The notes beneath the pieces are model-generated. The model had not been told where the DNA came from and did no database searches. It saw nothing but the letters and a program-made list of their open reading frames with translations. This document shows, piece after piece, positions 16,777-24,818 of a stretch of 64,000 nucleotides of DNA. Each line of letters starts with the position of its first letter. Within the stretch, counting starts at the first letter, position 1. A program made the translations under genes and the position numbers. The DNA is from Pelagibius sp. Alg239-R121 (GTDB lineage Bacteria; Pseudomonadota; Alphaproteobacteria; Kiloniellales; Kiloniellaceae): contig NZ_CAMZOF010000007.1 of the NCBI RefSeq assembly GCF_947331435.1, positions 1 through 64,000 of the forward strand, read 5' to 3'.

Positions 16777-17979
16777 TTATTCCGCGGCGACTTTTACCTG
16801 CTTAAGGTATCCGTCGCGGCTCTGCGGTGTCTTGATTCCAAGGATCGATCCGGCGATCTGCGTGCGCAGGATCTGGGCGGTGCCGCCGCCGATGGTGAAC
16901 ATACGGGCATCGCGCGCCATGCGCTCCAAAGGGCGGTTGCGTGAATATCCGGCGGCGCCGTGGATCTGCAGTGCGTCATTGGTGACCTTGATTGCGGTTT
17001 CCGAGGCCAGGATCTTGGCCTGCGCCGCTGCACGCATATCCGGAAAGCCCTCGCCGGCACCTGCGGCGGCGTTGTGGATCAGTGCGCGGGCCGCTGCCAG
17101 CCCGATCGACATATCGGCGAGCATCCACTGCAATCCCTGGAACTCGGCGATCGGCCGGCCAAACTGCTCGCGCTCCCTGGCGTAGGACAGGGCAAGCTCG
17201 TAGGCACCCTGGGCGATACCGAGCGCGACGGTGCCGGCTCCGACCCGCTGTCCGTTGTAAGCGTTCATCAGGCCGGCAAAGCCGCGCTTGAGTCCCTCCG
17301 GCGGAATGAGTGCCATCTCCTCCGGTACTTCCAGGTTGTCGAAAACGACTTCGGTCTCCGGAATGCCCCGCAGGCCCATGGCCGGTTCGCGTGTTCCGAT
17401 CATCAAGCCCTCCGCTTCGCCGCGCACGGCGATGAAGCCGGCAATCCCCTGCGACACGCCGTTTTCCACTACCCGTGCAAAGATCAGATGGAACTTTGAG
17501 ACACCACCGCCCGTGATCCAGTGCTTCTTGCCATTGATGATGTAGCGGTCTCCGCTTTTTACGGCCGTCGTGGTCATCTCGGTGGCCGCACTTCCCGCAC
17601 CCGGTTCCGTGATGCAGATCGCGGGCTTGTCGCCGGCCAGCACCAACCTTGCCGCCAGCTCCTTCTGCGCCTCCGCACCATACTTCATGATGGCGCCGAT
17701 CGCGCCCATATTGGCCTCTACCACGATCCGGCCGGTCACGCCGCAGACCCGGGCCATCTCCTCGATCACCAGAACCGCATCGTGGTAACTCAGCCCGCGG
17801 CCGCCATAGGCTTTGGGGATGGTCATGCCCATGAAGCCGGCCTTGGTGAGCTTCTCGACGTTGTCCCAGGGGTAGGCCTCGCTGCGGTCGACTTCCGCTG
17901 CTCTGGGTTTGATTTCCGTCTCGGCCAGATCCCTGGCAGCTAGCTGCAGTGCGATCTGCGCATCGCTGAGTTGGCTCAT
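16777..17979 (-). CDS. acd: Acyl-CoA dehydrogenase superfamily, probable 3-sulfinopropionyl-CoA desulfinase
   Basis: A 400-residue FAD-binding acyl-CoA dehydrogenase fold: ICITEPGAGSAA (121-132), HWITGGG, AREREQFGRPI (267-277), QIHGAAGYSRN and the C-terminal IGGGTAQI. The usual base is absent at both known positions: the SCAD/MCAD site (YEGT) is Gly365 in IGGGT, and the isovaleryl-CoA dehydrogenase site (LER) is Gln244 in GQR. Arg84 is present. From memory, 3-sulfinopropionyl-CoA desulfinases carry Arg84 and a Gln at this helix position and lack the Glu base; they release sulfite from 3-sulfinopropionyl-CoA. I infer that function. It diverges from a LysR gene. Start at ATG 17979 with GAAAGG upstream. 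Confidence 0.75.
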   Translation of the reverse strand: MSQLSDAQIALQLAARDLAETEIKPRAAEVDRSEAYPWDNVEKLTKAGFMGMTIPKAYGGRGLSYHDAVLVIEEMARVCGVTGRIVVEANMGAIGAIMKYGAEAQKELAARLVLAGDKPAICITEPGAGSAATEMTTTAVKSGDRYIINGKKHWITGGGVSKFHLIFARVVENGVSQGIAGFIAVRGEAEGLMIGTREPAMGLRGIPETEVVFDNLEVPEEMALIPPEGLKRGFAGLMNAYNGQRVGAGTVALGIAQGAYELALSYAREREQFGRPIAEFQGLQWMLADMSIGLAAARALIHNAAAGAGEGFPDMRAAAQAKILASETAIKVTNDALQIHGAAGYSRNRPLERMARDARMFTIGGGTAQILRTQIAGSILGIKTPQSRDGYLKQVKVAAE

Positions 17980-18160
17980 GAGGAGGGGCCTTTCATTTTG
18001 TGTTGCGGGCTTTTGCCGCACAGCGATCAGTCTGTTCCGATCAGCTTGTTTCGTTTGGCTTTTGTCTGGACGAAAAGATATAGCGTTATGTTTTATGATG
18101 ATAATGAATTAATCTGAACATGATCGTTCGTTTTATTAATGAAATCGCGTGAAGGGAAAC

Positions 18161-19030
18161 ATGAACCTGCGCCAGCTTCATACGCTTGCGGCATTTTACG
18201 AACGGGGAAGTTTTGCGGCTGCCGGAGATCACGTCGGGCTCAGTCATTCTGCGGTAAGCGTTCAGATGCAGCAGCTCGAGGAAGAGTTGGGGACGGCTCT
18301 CTTCGACCGCAGTTCGCGGCCGCCGGTGCTGACAGGCACGGGTGCGCAGATCGCCTTGCTTGGGCGAGAGGTTCTGGACCAGGTTGAAGCCATCCGCAGG
18401 GTTGCCTCCGGGCAGGATGTGGCGGGTTCGCTCTCCATCGGATTTGTGCCGACGACGCTCTACAGCCTCGTACCGGGTGTGCTGAATGAGCTGCGCGTGC
18501 ACTTTCCTCAACTCCAGGTGATCGTAAAGTCGGGACTCTCCAGCGAACTGGCGGCCCTGGTGCTGGGGCGGGAACTTGATTTCGCAATCCTGACGTCGCC
18601 CGTCGTGGCGATGCCCGACCTCGAAATCACCGAGATCGCGTCGGAGCTACTCTATGCGATCGGCCCGCCCTCGCGGGCCGAGGTGACAGGCGATGCGGCG
18701 CTGGTGCGTTCCATGCCGTTCATTTCCTTCAGCAAGAAAACCTGGCTGGGCCAGCAGATTGCCGCCCGGCTGCAGTCGCGCGGAATCTACGTCGACGAGA
18801 TCATGGAGGTTGATTCGCTCGATGCCATCGAAAAGCTGGTGTTGGATGGCTTCGGCGTGTCCATCGTCCCGCAGCGATTGCTGGCCCAACCTCTGTCGGA
18901 AAAGCTGGTGCGCATTCCCTTCTGTCAACCGGCTGAGCAACGCAAACTGGTCTTGGTCCAGCATGCGCAGGGACGCCGCAGCGAACTCGAACAGGCCGTG
19001 CGGGAAATCGCTGCGGGTTTACCGGAATGA
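18161..19030 (+). CDS. LysR family transcriptional regulator
   Basis: A 289-residue LysR regulator. The N-terminal helix-turn-helix reads LHTLAAFYERGSFAAAGDHVGLSHSAVSVQMQQLEEELG (residues 4-42), followed by a periplasmic-binding-like effector domain starting near GSLSIGFVPTTL. SD GAAGGG at 18151 supports the ATG at 18161. It diverges from the desulfinase-like gene with about 180 bases between them, so it probably controls that gene in response to a CoA-linked or organic acid precursor. Confidence 0.9.
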   Translation: MNLRQLHTLAAFYERGSFAAAGDHVGLSHSAVSVQMQQLEEELGTALFDRSSRPPVLTGTGAQIALLGREVLDQVEAIRRVASGQDVAGSLSIGFVPTTLYSLVPGVLNELRVHFPQLQVIVKSGLSSELAALVLGRELDFAILTSPVVAMPDLEITEIASELLYAIGPPSRAEVTGDAALVRSMPFISFSKKTWLGQQIAARLQSRGIYVDEIMEVDSLDAIEKLVLDGFGVSIVPQRLLAQPLSEKLVRIPFCQPAEQRKLVLVQHAQGRRSELEQAVREIAAGLPE

Positions 19031-19100
19031 GCCCGCGCGTGAAGATCATCAGCAAGAGTGCTTACAGCTGTCGACCCATCGGCCTGGAGATGAGCCACCC

Positions 19101-19253
19101 TCACTGCACGTCCTCGTAGAGGATCGGTTCGATCCATCCGCTGCCTGCGAGCATGATGATCGAGATCAGCAGGACGGCATAAATCAGCATCAACACGACG
19201 CGGGCGCAGATAGGCGGGAGCCGTTGTTCCAGGAAGCGTAAGGCCGGTGTCAT
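19101..19253 (-). CDS. 50-residue one-TM peptide with DltX-like C-terminal Tyr motif
   Basis: A minus-strand frame of 50 codons overlaps the MBOAT stop as ATGA (19250-19253). It encodes a basic amphipathic N-terminus, one hydrophobic helix at about residues 18-37 (ARVVLMLIYAVLLISIIML) and a short C-terminal tail ending IEPILYEDVQ. Gram-positive dlt operons contain DltX, a peptide of this size and topology ending in an F-I-Y-N-E-F-like motif whose Tyr is reported to carry the acyl group between DltB and DltD. Tyr46 here is in the matching place (ILYEDV). Position beside an MBOAT and translational coupling strongly support a real gene. Its role as acyl relay is inference. Confidence 0.75.
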   Translation of the reverse strand: MTPALRFLEQRLPPICARVVLMLIYAVLLISIIMLAGSGWIEPILYEDVQ

Positions 19254-20356
19254 GGGATAAGAACCTCAAGCGCGGTTTCGAGGACGGGGCGGGCGCCGGA
19301 TAGCCAGATGAGAACAGCGAGCGGCCCGAAAACGGATTTCGCCAGAGCGGGCAGGCGTTGGAGACGGAGAGGATCTTCCCTGTTCAGATAGAGCTGTGTC
19401 AGTACGATACCGAGCGCCTGCCAAAAGGCCCAGAGGATGTAGTAGGCCGAGGTTTCATGCCAAAGGCCAAGCACCAGCATCGCCGCGAAGACCCCGATTA
19501 CAGGCGCACGAAAGCTTGCCGCAATCGGCACGTAGACGTAGTCCCGGCACCAGTGCGAAAGCGTCATGTGCCAGCGGGTCCAAAACTCAATCAGGTTGCG
19601 GGCACGCCAGGGGCGATCAAAGTTCTCTTCAAGCCTGAGGCCCATCATCAGGCTCAAACCCAGCGCCAGATCCGTAAAGCCTGAGAAGGTAATATAGATC
19701 CGTACCCAGTCGAGTGCCGAGAAGATCCAGCTCTCGAGGAAGGGACTGAGGGCAAAAAGCTCGTGTGCTTTGAGAAGGTCAATCAGGCGCGCGTGTAAGT
19801 AACCACCGACCACGACCGCGAGCGCGAGACCAAACAATGCCCGTTCTGCGCCCGAAAAGAACTCATCCGCACTCCAACGGCGACGGGCGCACTGCCGCTC
19901 GAAATGGGGCAGACGGTGGATCGGTCCGACCATCAGCACCGGCAGGAACAGATGGTAGCGCGCGTAAGCGGCGATGGAAGGGATGGAAAGCCGCCCGAGC
20001 CACCATTCCATCAGGACGTGGACGTGGCGCAGCGTGAAGTAGGCACCACCAACGAGCGCGATCGGCTGGCCGGCCACGCCCTCAATCTCCCGGGAGGCAA
20101 TGAGGAGTGTGGCGAGCAGCGCTGAACAGAATATGACCACCGCGCCGCGCCGGCCAGCCAGTTCGCCAAGCCGCATGAGGAGCGGGATCACCGCCACCGA
20201 GCCAAGCAGCCAGAGCGCCGCGGCCGGCGCTACAAGCGCGAGTACTCCCGCAGTGATCGCTGCGCTTGCGTTTTGCGCCATGGCCCGCGGTACGGCCCAG
20301 AGAGCCCCGACGGAAAGCAGTGAACCGAGGACCAGAGCCACCTCAATCGCGTTCAT
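19250..20356 (-). CDS. MBOAT family O-acyltransferase (DltB/AlgI-like)
   Basis: A 368-residue polytopic membrane protein of the MBOAT family. The diagnostic segment YITFSGFTDLALGLSLM, GLRLEENFDRPWRARNLIEFWTRWHMTLSHWCRDYVYVP (residues about 221-277), and the catalytic His300 in LVLGLWHETS are all present. DltB and AlgI move an acyl group from a cytoplasmic donor through a central tunnel to an acceptor outside. The protein is short for AlgI but close to DltB length. ATG 20356 overlaps the upstream SGNH gene by 14 bases; the 50-residue peptide gene follows with ATGA overlap. Confidence 0.92.
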   Translation of the reverse strand: MNAIEVALVLGSLLSVGALWAVPRAMAQNASAAITAGVLALVAPAAALWLLGSVAVIPLLMRLGELAGRRGAVVIFCSALLATLLIASREIEGVAGQPIALVGGAYFTLRHVHVLMEWWLGRLSIPSIAAYARYHLFLPVLMVGPIHRLPHFERQCARRRWSADEFFSGAERALFGLALAVVVGGYLHARLIDLLKAHELFALSPFLESWIFSALDWVRIYITFSGFTDLALGLSLMMGLRLEENFDRPWRARNLIEFWTRWHMTLSHWCRDYVYVPIAASFRAPVIGVFAAMLVLGLWHETSAYYILWAFWQALGIVLTQLYLNREDPLRLQRLPALAKSVFGPLAVLIWLSGARPVLETALEVLIP

Positions 20357-21221
20357 CCGGGCCTCCGAAGCGGGCGCGCAGCGCCTCGATGAAGCGCACA
20401 CGGCCAAGGCCGTTCATATGGGCCCTGTCCTTGAAATGATCATCGGGCCAGGAAAGTGCAGGGCTCCAGACTTCCACATCGAACTGCCGGCCGAAGGCTG
20501 CGATGGCGTCGGTAAACTCCTGCTTGGCTGTGGCGCCCAAATGGTCGAGGACACTCTGCGACCTCGGCAGCACGACGAATACTGCTCTAACGCCGCGGGA
20601 ACGCGCCTCGGACAAGGCGCTCTCCAGCGTCTGAGGGTCGCGCGGGGGATGGATGAGCTCCGGGTAGACCTTATTGAAGGTTTCCCGACTGCCATCGTAG
20701 GAAAGCCTCAAATCCGTGACATTGGGTACCGAGGCTTTCGCTTTCGTTGCTCTTTGGCGTGTCCCGCCAAGCGCAAGTTCCTTTATCCCCCGTATCCGCC
20801 GTCCAAAGTTTCTTAGCCTGTCCTCCCAGGGCGCCGTAACGCCCCAGGTCCAACCGTAGAGATGCTCATCTCGGAATGTACGGATGTAGGGGTAGATCTC
20901 AATAAAGACATAGCGGTCTTTTGCCGCGGTTTCATTTCCCGCAGAGATCGCAGCACGCATAAATTCCGTCGACTGCTGCTCTGTGATACGGCTCATCGTC
21001 AGCCTCGAATGGTGCCGCCCGTCCTCGAACAGACCTTCCGCCTCGGATTTTTGCGGAATTCCGTAGCGCATGAGCGAAGATCCGATGAAGACGATTTTGG
21101 CCTCGGCCAAACCCGGAATGGCTGCAGCCATATCCGGCGGCTGCTCTTGCGGGACGGCGATGAACGCGGCGCAAATCAACGCGCTGGAAATCGCTATGGC
21201 CCCGATCCAAATCGCCCTCAT
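20343..21221 (-). CDS. DltD/SGNH-like membrane-anchored hydrolase
   Basis: A 292-residue protein with an N-terminal hydrophobic anchor (residues 3-22) and an extracytoplasmic SGNH/GDSL-like domain. Block I is FIGSSLMR (Ser49 as likely nucleophile) and block V is FKDRAHMNGLGRVRF (Asp265-x-x-His268), giving the Ser-Asp-His set. The topology and triad match DltD, which completes acyl transfer outside the membrane, and AlgX/AlgJ-type proteins. Its ATG (21221) overlaps the stop of the adenylation-carrier gene as ATGA. The longer upstream frame is rejected because it lies within that gene. Confidence 0.82.
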   Translation of the reverse strand: MRAIWIGAIAISSALICAAFIAVPQEQPPDMAAAIPGLAEAKIVFIGSSLMRYGIPQKSEAEGLFEDGRHHSRLTMSRITEQQSTEFMRAAISAGNETAAKDRYVFIEIYPYIRTFRDEHLYGWTWGVTAPWEDRLRNFGRRIRGIKELALGGTRQRATKAKASVPNVTDLRLSYDGSRETFNKVYPELIHPPRDPQTLESALSEARSRGVRAVFVVLPRSQSVLDHLGATAKQEFTDAIAAFGRQFDVEVWSPALSWPDDHFKDRAHMNGLGRVRFIEALRARFGGPDERD

Positions 21222-23023
21222 TTGAGGCGTTCGACCGCAGCGATAAGGTCGGCCAGCCGCGCGATCGAAACCACCTCGGCGGTGGGAATGCGTAAGCCGA
21301 AGCTCTGCTCTACCTGGAGCACAAGATTGATGTGGGCGAAGCTGTCCCACCCCGAAACGTCCTCTGGCCCGGAATCAGGCGAGAGGGAGTCGACAGGTAT
21401 CCGGAAGGTCCGGCTGGCGATCTCAAGAACCGCTTCGGTGAGCGAGCTCTGCAGAGAGGCGACGGGCGTGCCTGCGACTAAGAGGACGCGGAGAGCCTCA
21501 AGCTGCGGTTTGCCTGCATCGCCCCGTGGGATGGCCTCCACCGCAACAATACGTTTAGGGACCTTCATCGGTTCAAGCCGTGCGCGGCAATGTTCGCTCA
21601 GCGCGGCCTCGTCGAACGCGCCGTCGAGAACAACGGCCGAGGCTGGGATTTCGCCAAAATCCGAGTCCGAAATACCCACCGTGGCGGCCTCGGACACGGC
21701 AGGGTGGGTCATGAGAACCTCGTCCACTTCGCTGGGCTGGATCAGGAAACCGCCGCACATGATTGCTGTTTTAATCCGGCCACGGATCTCAAAGGCACCG
21801 TCGGGCCGTTTAACTGCAAGGTCGCCTGTGCGCAGCCAGCCGTCTCCGCTTAGCACTTCGGCCGTCTGCTCCGCATCATCCCAATAGCCCGAAAAGACAT
21901 TGTCTCCGGAGAGCCATACCTCACCGGTCTCGCCGTCCGGCACATCACCCCCGTCCTGACCGACAAGCCGCACCTTGATGTCCACTGGTTTTCCGATCGT
22001 GCCGGTGGCTCCCATCTCGGGATGCGGGCCGGCGTAGAGGGCACTTGCGACGGTTTCCGTCAGGCCATACTGGTTGAAGACAGGGCGGCTGAAGCGTGTC
22101 TCCAGCCGCCGCCACAGTGCCTCGTCCAGCTTCGCCGCGACAGAGATGAGGCATTGGCATTCGGCGGCATCGAAGTAGTCGTCATGTGCGGCGTAGCGAT
22201 CGATGAAAGCGTAGATCGTCGGCACAGAGAGGACATGCGTTGCCCGGAATGCCCGAATCGAGTTCAGCCAATCCTCCAGCTTCGCCGCCGAGTAGGGTGC
22301 CGGGCGGATCAATGCGCAGGCGTTGGCGAGCGCCAGCAGCGGTCCCTGCACCAGACCGTCCCCGTGGGCGAGAACCATGCCGTTGAAGATGCGGCTGTCT
22401 TTGTCATAGCCGAACAAACGCGAGAGCGTGTCGAGATGGGAAAAGAGGTTGCGGTGCGTGATCACTGCACCCTTGGGTGCCGATGTCGTGCCGGATGTGA
22501 AAAGGATGTACGCGAGCGCATCCTGATCCTCAGGCAGGCGGGGGGCGCGGCCTTTAACTGCTATCTCCGCCTGGAAGCCGGACTTCGGCAAGCGCTTAGC
22601 GCCAAAAAAACCCTTAGCCGTCTGCATCACCGGCACCGCGTTCCCGGCCCGGTCTTCAAGCCAGTCCTCAATCCAATCCTCTGCGCAACGCGCTGCGTCG
22701 GCCACGATCAGCCCGGGCGAGACCTTACGCGCGACGGCGCCGGCCCGTGGCGCGGGTGTATCCGGGGTCAGCATTACGGGAACCAGCCCATCAAGCAGGG
22801 CGGCGGTAAAGGCCGTGATTGCGGCAGCTTCGTCGGCGGTTACAATCAACACGCGCTCACCCGGCGTTAAGTCGCGTGTATCGAACAAGCCGCAACAGCC
22901 GTGAAGGTCGCGGAGGAACTGATCGTAGCGCAGCACACCGTCCGTCTGAACTAAGAATTCCGCCTTTCCGCTTGCGACAATGCCGTCGTAAAGGGCGGCG
23001 GAGGAGAGGGGGGATCCGGTCAT
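21218..23023 (-). CDS. Adenylation-peptidyl carrier fusion protein (DltA+DltC-like)
   Basis: A 601-residue two-domain protein. Residues about 1-515 are an ANL adenylating enzyme: YILFTSGTTSAPKGA (172-186), NQYGLTE (318-324), GWLRTGDLA (395-403), RGRIKTAIMCGGF (414-426) and the catalytic Lys505 in PRGDAGKPQ. Residues about 525-601 are a phosphopantetheine carrier with GWDSFAHINL (Ser561). It should activate a carboxylic or amino acid as AMP ester and load it on its own carrier arm. In Gram-positive dlt operons these are separate proteins. The substrate cannot be read from the sequence. ATGA overlaps link it to both neighbours. Confidence 0.9.
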   Translation of the reverse strand: MTGSPLSSAALYDGIVASGKAEFLVQTDGVLRYDQFLRDLHGCCGLFDTRDLTPGERVLIVTADEAAAITAFTAALLDGLVPVMLTPDTPAPRAGAVARKVSPGLIVADAARCAEDWIEDWLEDRAGNAVPVMQTAKGFFGAKRLPKSGFQAEIAVKGRAPRLPEDQDALAYILFTSGTTSAPKGAVITHRNLFSHLDTLSRLFGYDKDSRIFNGMVLAHGDGLVQGPLLALANACALIRPAPYSAAKLEDWLNSIRAFRATHVLSVPTIYAFIDRYAAHDDYFDAAECQCLISVAAKLDEALWRRLETRFSRPVFNQYGLTETVASALYAGPHPEMGATGTIGKPVDIKVRLVGQDGGDVPDGETGEVWLSGDNVFSGYWDDAEQTAEVLSGDGWLRTGDLAVKRPDGAFEIRGRIKTAIMCGGFLIQPSEVDEVLMTHPAVSEAATVGISDSDFGEIPASAVVLDGAFDEAALSEHCRARLEPMKVPKRIVAVEAIPRGDAGKPQLEALRVLLVAGTPVASLQSSLTEAVLEIASRTFRIPVDSLSPDSGPEDVSGWDSFAHINLVLQVEQSFGLRIPTAEVVSIARLADLIAAVERLK

Positions 23024-23670
23024 TCTCCGTCCTCCACGTTCAAAGATCCCCGCTTGGGGTCGTAGCGATGTTCCACGGCAGGGTTGCCGGCAACCATCGT
23101 TTTCTCGGGAACGTGGCGGCGCACGACGGAGCCCGCGGAAATCACCGCTGCGGCACCAATTCTGATGTCCGGCAGAATGACCGCTCCTGCGCCGATCGTT
23201 GCGCCCGGGCCCACATGGATGTTGCCGGCCAGCGTCGCCCCCGGACCGACACTGACGAAGTCACTAAGGACGGTGTGATGTCCAAGGCTTGCAGCCCGAT
23301 TGACCAGGACGCCCCTCCCCAGCATCGAGGCGGCACCGATGATGACGCCTGCGTTGATAAAGCTTCCCTCGCCAACCCGAACGGAACTCGCCGTGACTGC
23401 AGTGGGATGGGACAGCGCTTCGGCGAGCTCCAATCCCCTTGCAAGGCCTAATCCAGTCAGTTCCTCGCGGCGTGGCGGGTAGAACGCGCAAGCAACGAAG
23501 GAATCGTCTACCGGGTCGTTGTCAAATTCTGTGAGCTCCACCACCTTATCCATGGAAAAGACGCGTGGGGCACCGTTGACGCTGACACAGGCCGATATGG
23601 TGATACCAGCGCAACGACAGGCTTCTTCATACTCGACCGCAAGAGGACTGCGTACTCCGAAAAGGATCAT
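23020..23670 (-). CDS. NeuD/PglD-like hexapeptide-repeat acyltransferase
   Basis: A 216-residue protein with an N-terminal nucleotide-sugar-type Rossmann-like segment (MILFGVRSPLAVEYEEAC) and a left-handed beta-helix from about residue 92 to 195 made of hexapeptide repeats (VRVGEGSFINAGVIIGAASMLGRG ...). His131 in LGHHTVLSD matches the catalytic base of PglD/NeuD acetyltransferases. These acetylate amino-sugars or sialic acid precursors with acetyl-CoA. As first gene of the acylation operon, it may prepare the acyl donor or the sugar acceptor. SD GGAAGG precedes the ATG and its stop overlaps the next gene. Confidence 0.85.
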   Translation of the reverse strand: MILFGVRSPLAVEYEEACRCAGITISACVSVNGAPRVFSMDKVVELTEFDNDPVDDSFVACAFYPPRREELTGLGLARGLELAEALSHPTAVTASSVRVGEGSFINAGVIIGAASMLGRGVLVNRAASLGHHTVLSDFVSVGPGATLAGNIHVGPGATIGAGAVILPDIRIGAAAVISAGSVVRRHVPEKTMVAGNPAVEHRYDPKRGSLNVEDGE

Positions 23671-24077
23671 TTCAAAATGCCTTCCATAGGAAATTTTCCC
23701 ACTGAAACATGGTTCGAAGGGGGAGGTGCTCTATCTAATGCGCTGTTTTTCAAACGGTATTTTCGCGTGATAATCTCGATGCGGTTGGCATGGGCGTAAT
23801 GTTTCGGGCGTTTGAATCGTTAGAAATAATTGGTGATATTGCTTAAATTTACGTCACCCACACGCGGTACGCCTCTATTCTTTTACAATGCTAGGTATTT
23901 TAACGCCTTCATAGAGTGCATAACGCTATCTACCACCGGTGCCGCTGTCACTGCGACATCATTCCTCTGCATTGACCCGAGAGAGCCGACTTCAACTCCA
24001 AAACCGGCCTTCGCTGCCAGCGCCGCAAATGACCGAAGTTGGCTGATTTTCACCCTAAATATGATAGAACGGATCTC
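23671..24077. other. Intergenic region before HD-domain gene
   Basis: About 400 bases between divergent transcription units. The part next to 23670 is AT-rich and likely holds the promoter of the acylation operon. A minus-strand frame through 23883-24060 gives a fairly protein-like peptide (LRSFAALAAKAGFGVEVG...VMHSMKALKYL), which could be the decayed end of an old gene, but it lacks a start and a family. Confidence 0.35.
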
Positions 24078-24677
24078 ATGACGAATGGCCTTGTTCCAGC
24101 CGAGATAATTGACGACCTCAAGGTGCGGCACGCCGAGGTCCATCGGCACTATCATACATGGGCGCATATAGAGGCGTTGCTGAAGTGGCTGGAAGAGATA
24201 GTCGGGCAGATCAATGATCCGCATGCGGTGGAACTTGCCGTCCTTTTTCACGACGCCATCTATGATCCGCATTCAGCAGACAACGAAGTCCAGAGTGCCG
24301 CGCTCTTAATGTCGGAGCTTGAGGATCTGGTTCCCGACGCGACTCTTGAGCGTGCGAACAGACTTGTACTTGCGACCGCCGGGCATCGGCTGCCAAGCAG
24401 CAGCGATGACCTGCTTGTTTCCGATTGCGCTTTCTTCCTCGATATGGACCTGTCCGTTCTCGGGACGTCATCCGCAGTCTTCGACGTGTACGAAGAGGCG
24501 ATTTCGATGGAGTACCGTTTCGTCCCGCCTGACGATTATCGAAAAGGGCGAAGCGCCATCCTTCAAGGTTTTCTGGACCGGGATCGACTTTATTTCACAA
24601 GTTACTTCCATGACCTTCTCGAACAGCAGGCGCGGTCAAACCTGCGCCGCAGTATCGAGAGACTGAAGCGCGCCTGA
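24078..24677 (+). CDS. HD-domain phosphohydrolase
   Basis: A 199-residue protein with the HD metal-binding set: His30 in HYHTWAHIEAL, His58-Asp59 in LAVLFHDAIYDP, then NEVQSAALL and a later Asp in SDCAFFLDMDLSVLG. It belongs to the group of predicted metal-dependent HD phosphohydrolases that often open with YHxxxHI. Its substrate is unknown, probably a nucleotide or phosphate ester. I chose ATG 24078 over a TTG at 24039. It stands alone on the plus strand. Confidence 0.8.
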   Translation: MTNGLVPAEIIDDLKVRHAEVHRHYHTWAHIEALLKWLEEIVGQINDPHAVELAVLFHDAIYDPHSADNEVQSAALLMSELEDLVPDATLERANRLVLATAGHRLPSSSDDLLVSDCAFFLDMDLSVLGTSSAVFDVYEEAISMEYRFVPPDDYRKGRSAILQGFLDRDRLYFTSYFHDLLEQQARSNLRRSIERLKRA

Positions 24678-24818
24678 TCCTAACGAGTCGTCAGAGGTCC
24701 CTCGCAGCCATTGATCGAGACAACATCTCGTTCAGAGGCCATGTGGGGCGGCTTGTGGTCGCAGCGGCTCACGCGAACAATACCCTATGGGCTGGTGTTA
24801 GTTTTCGTGGCAACACCC

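Noticed and set aside
23883-24060. Remnant of a gene or transposase on the minus strand
   Set aside because: The peptide is protein-like but I could not tie it to a family, and no terminal repeats were found.
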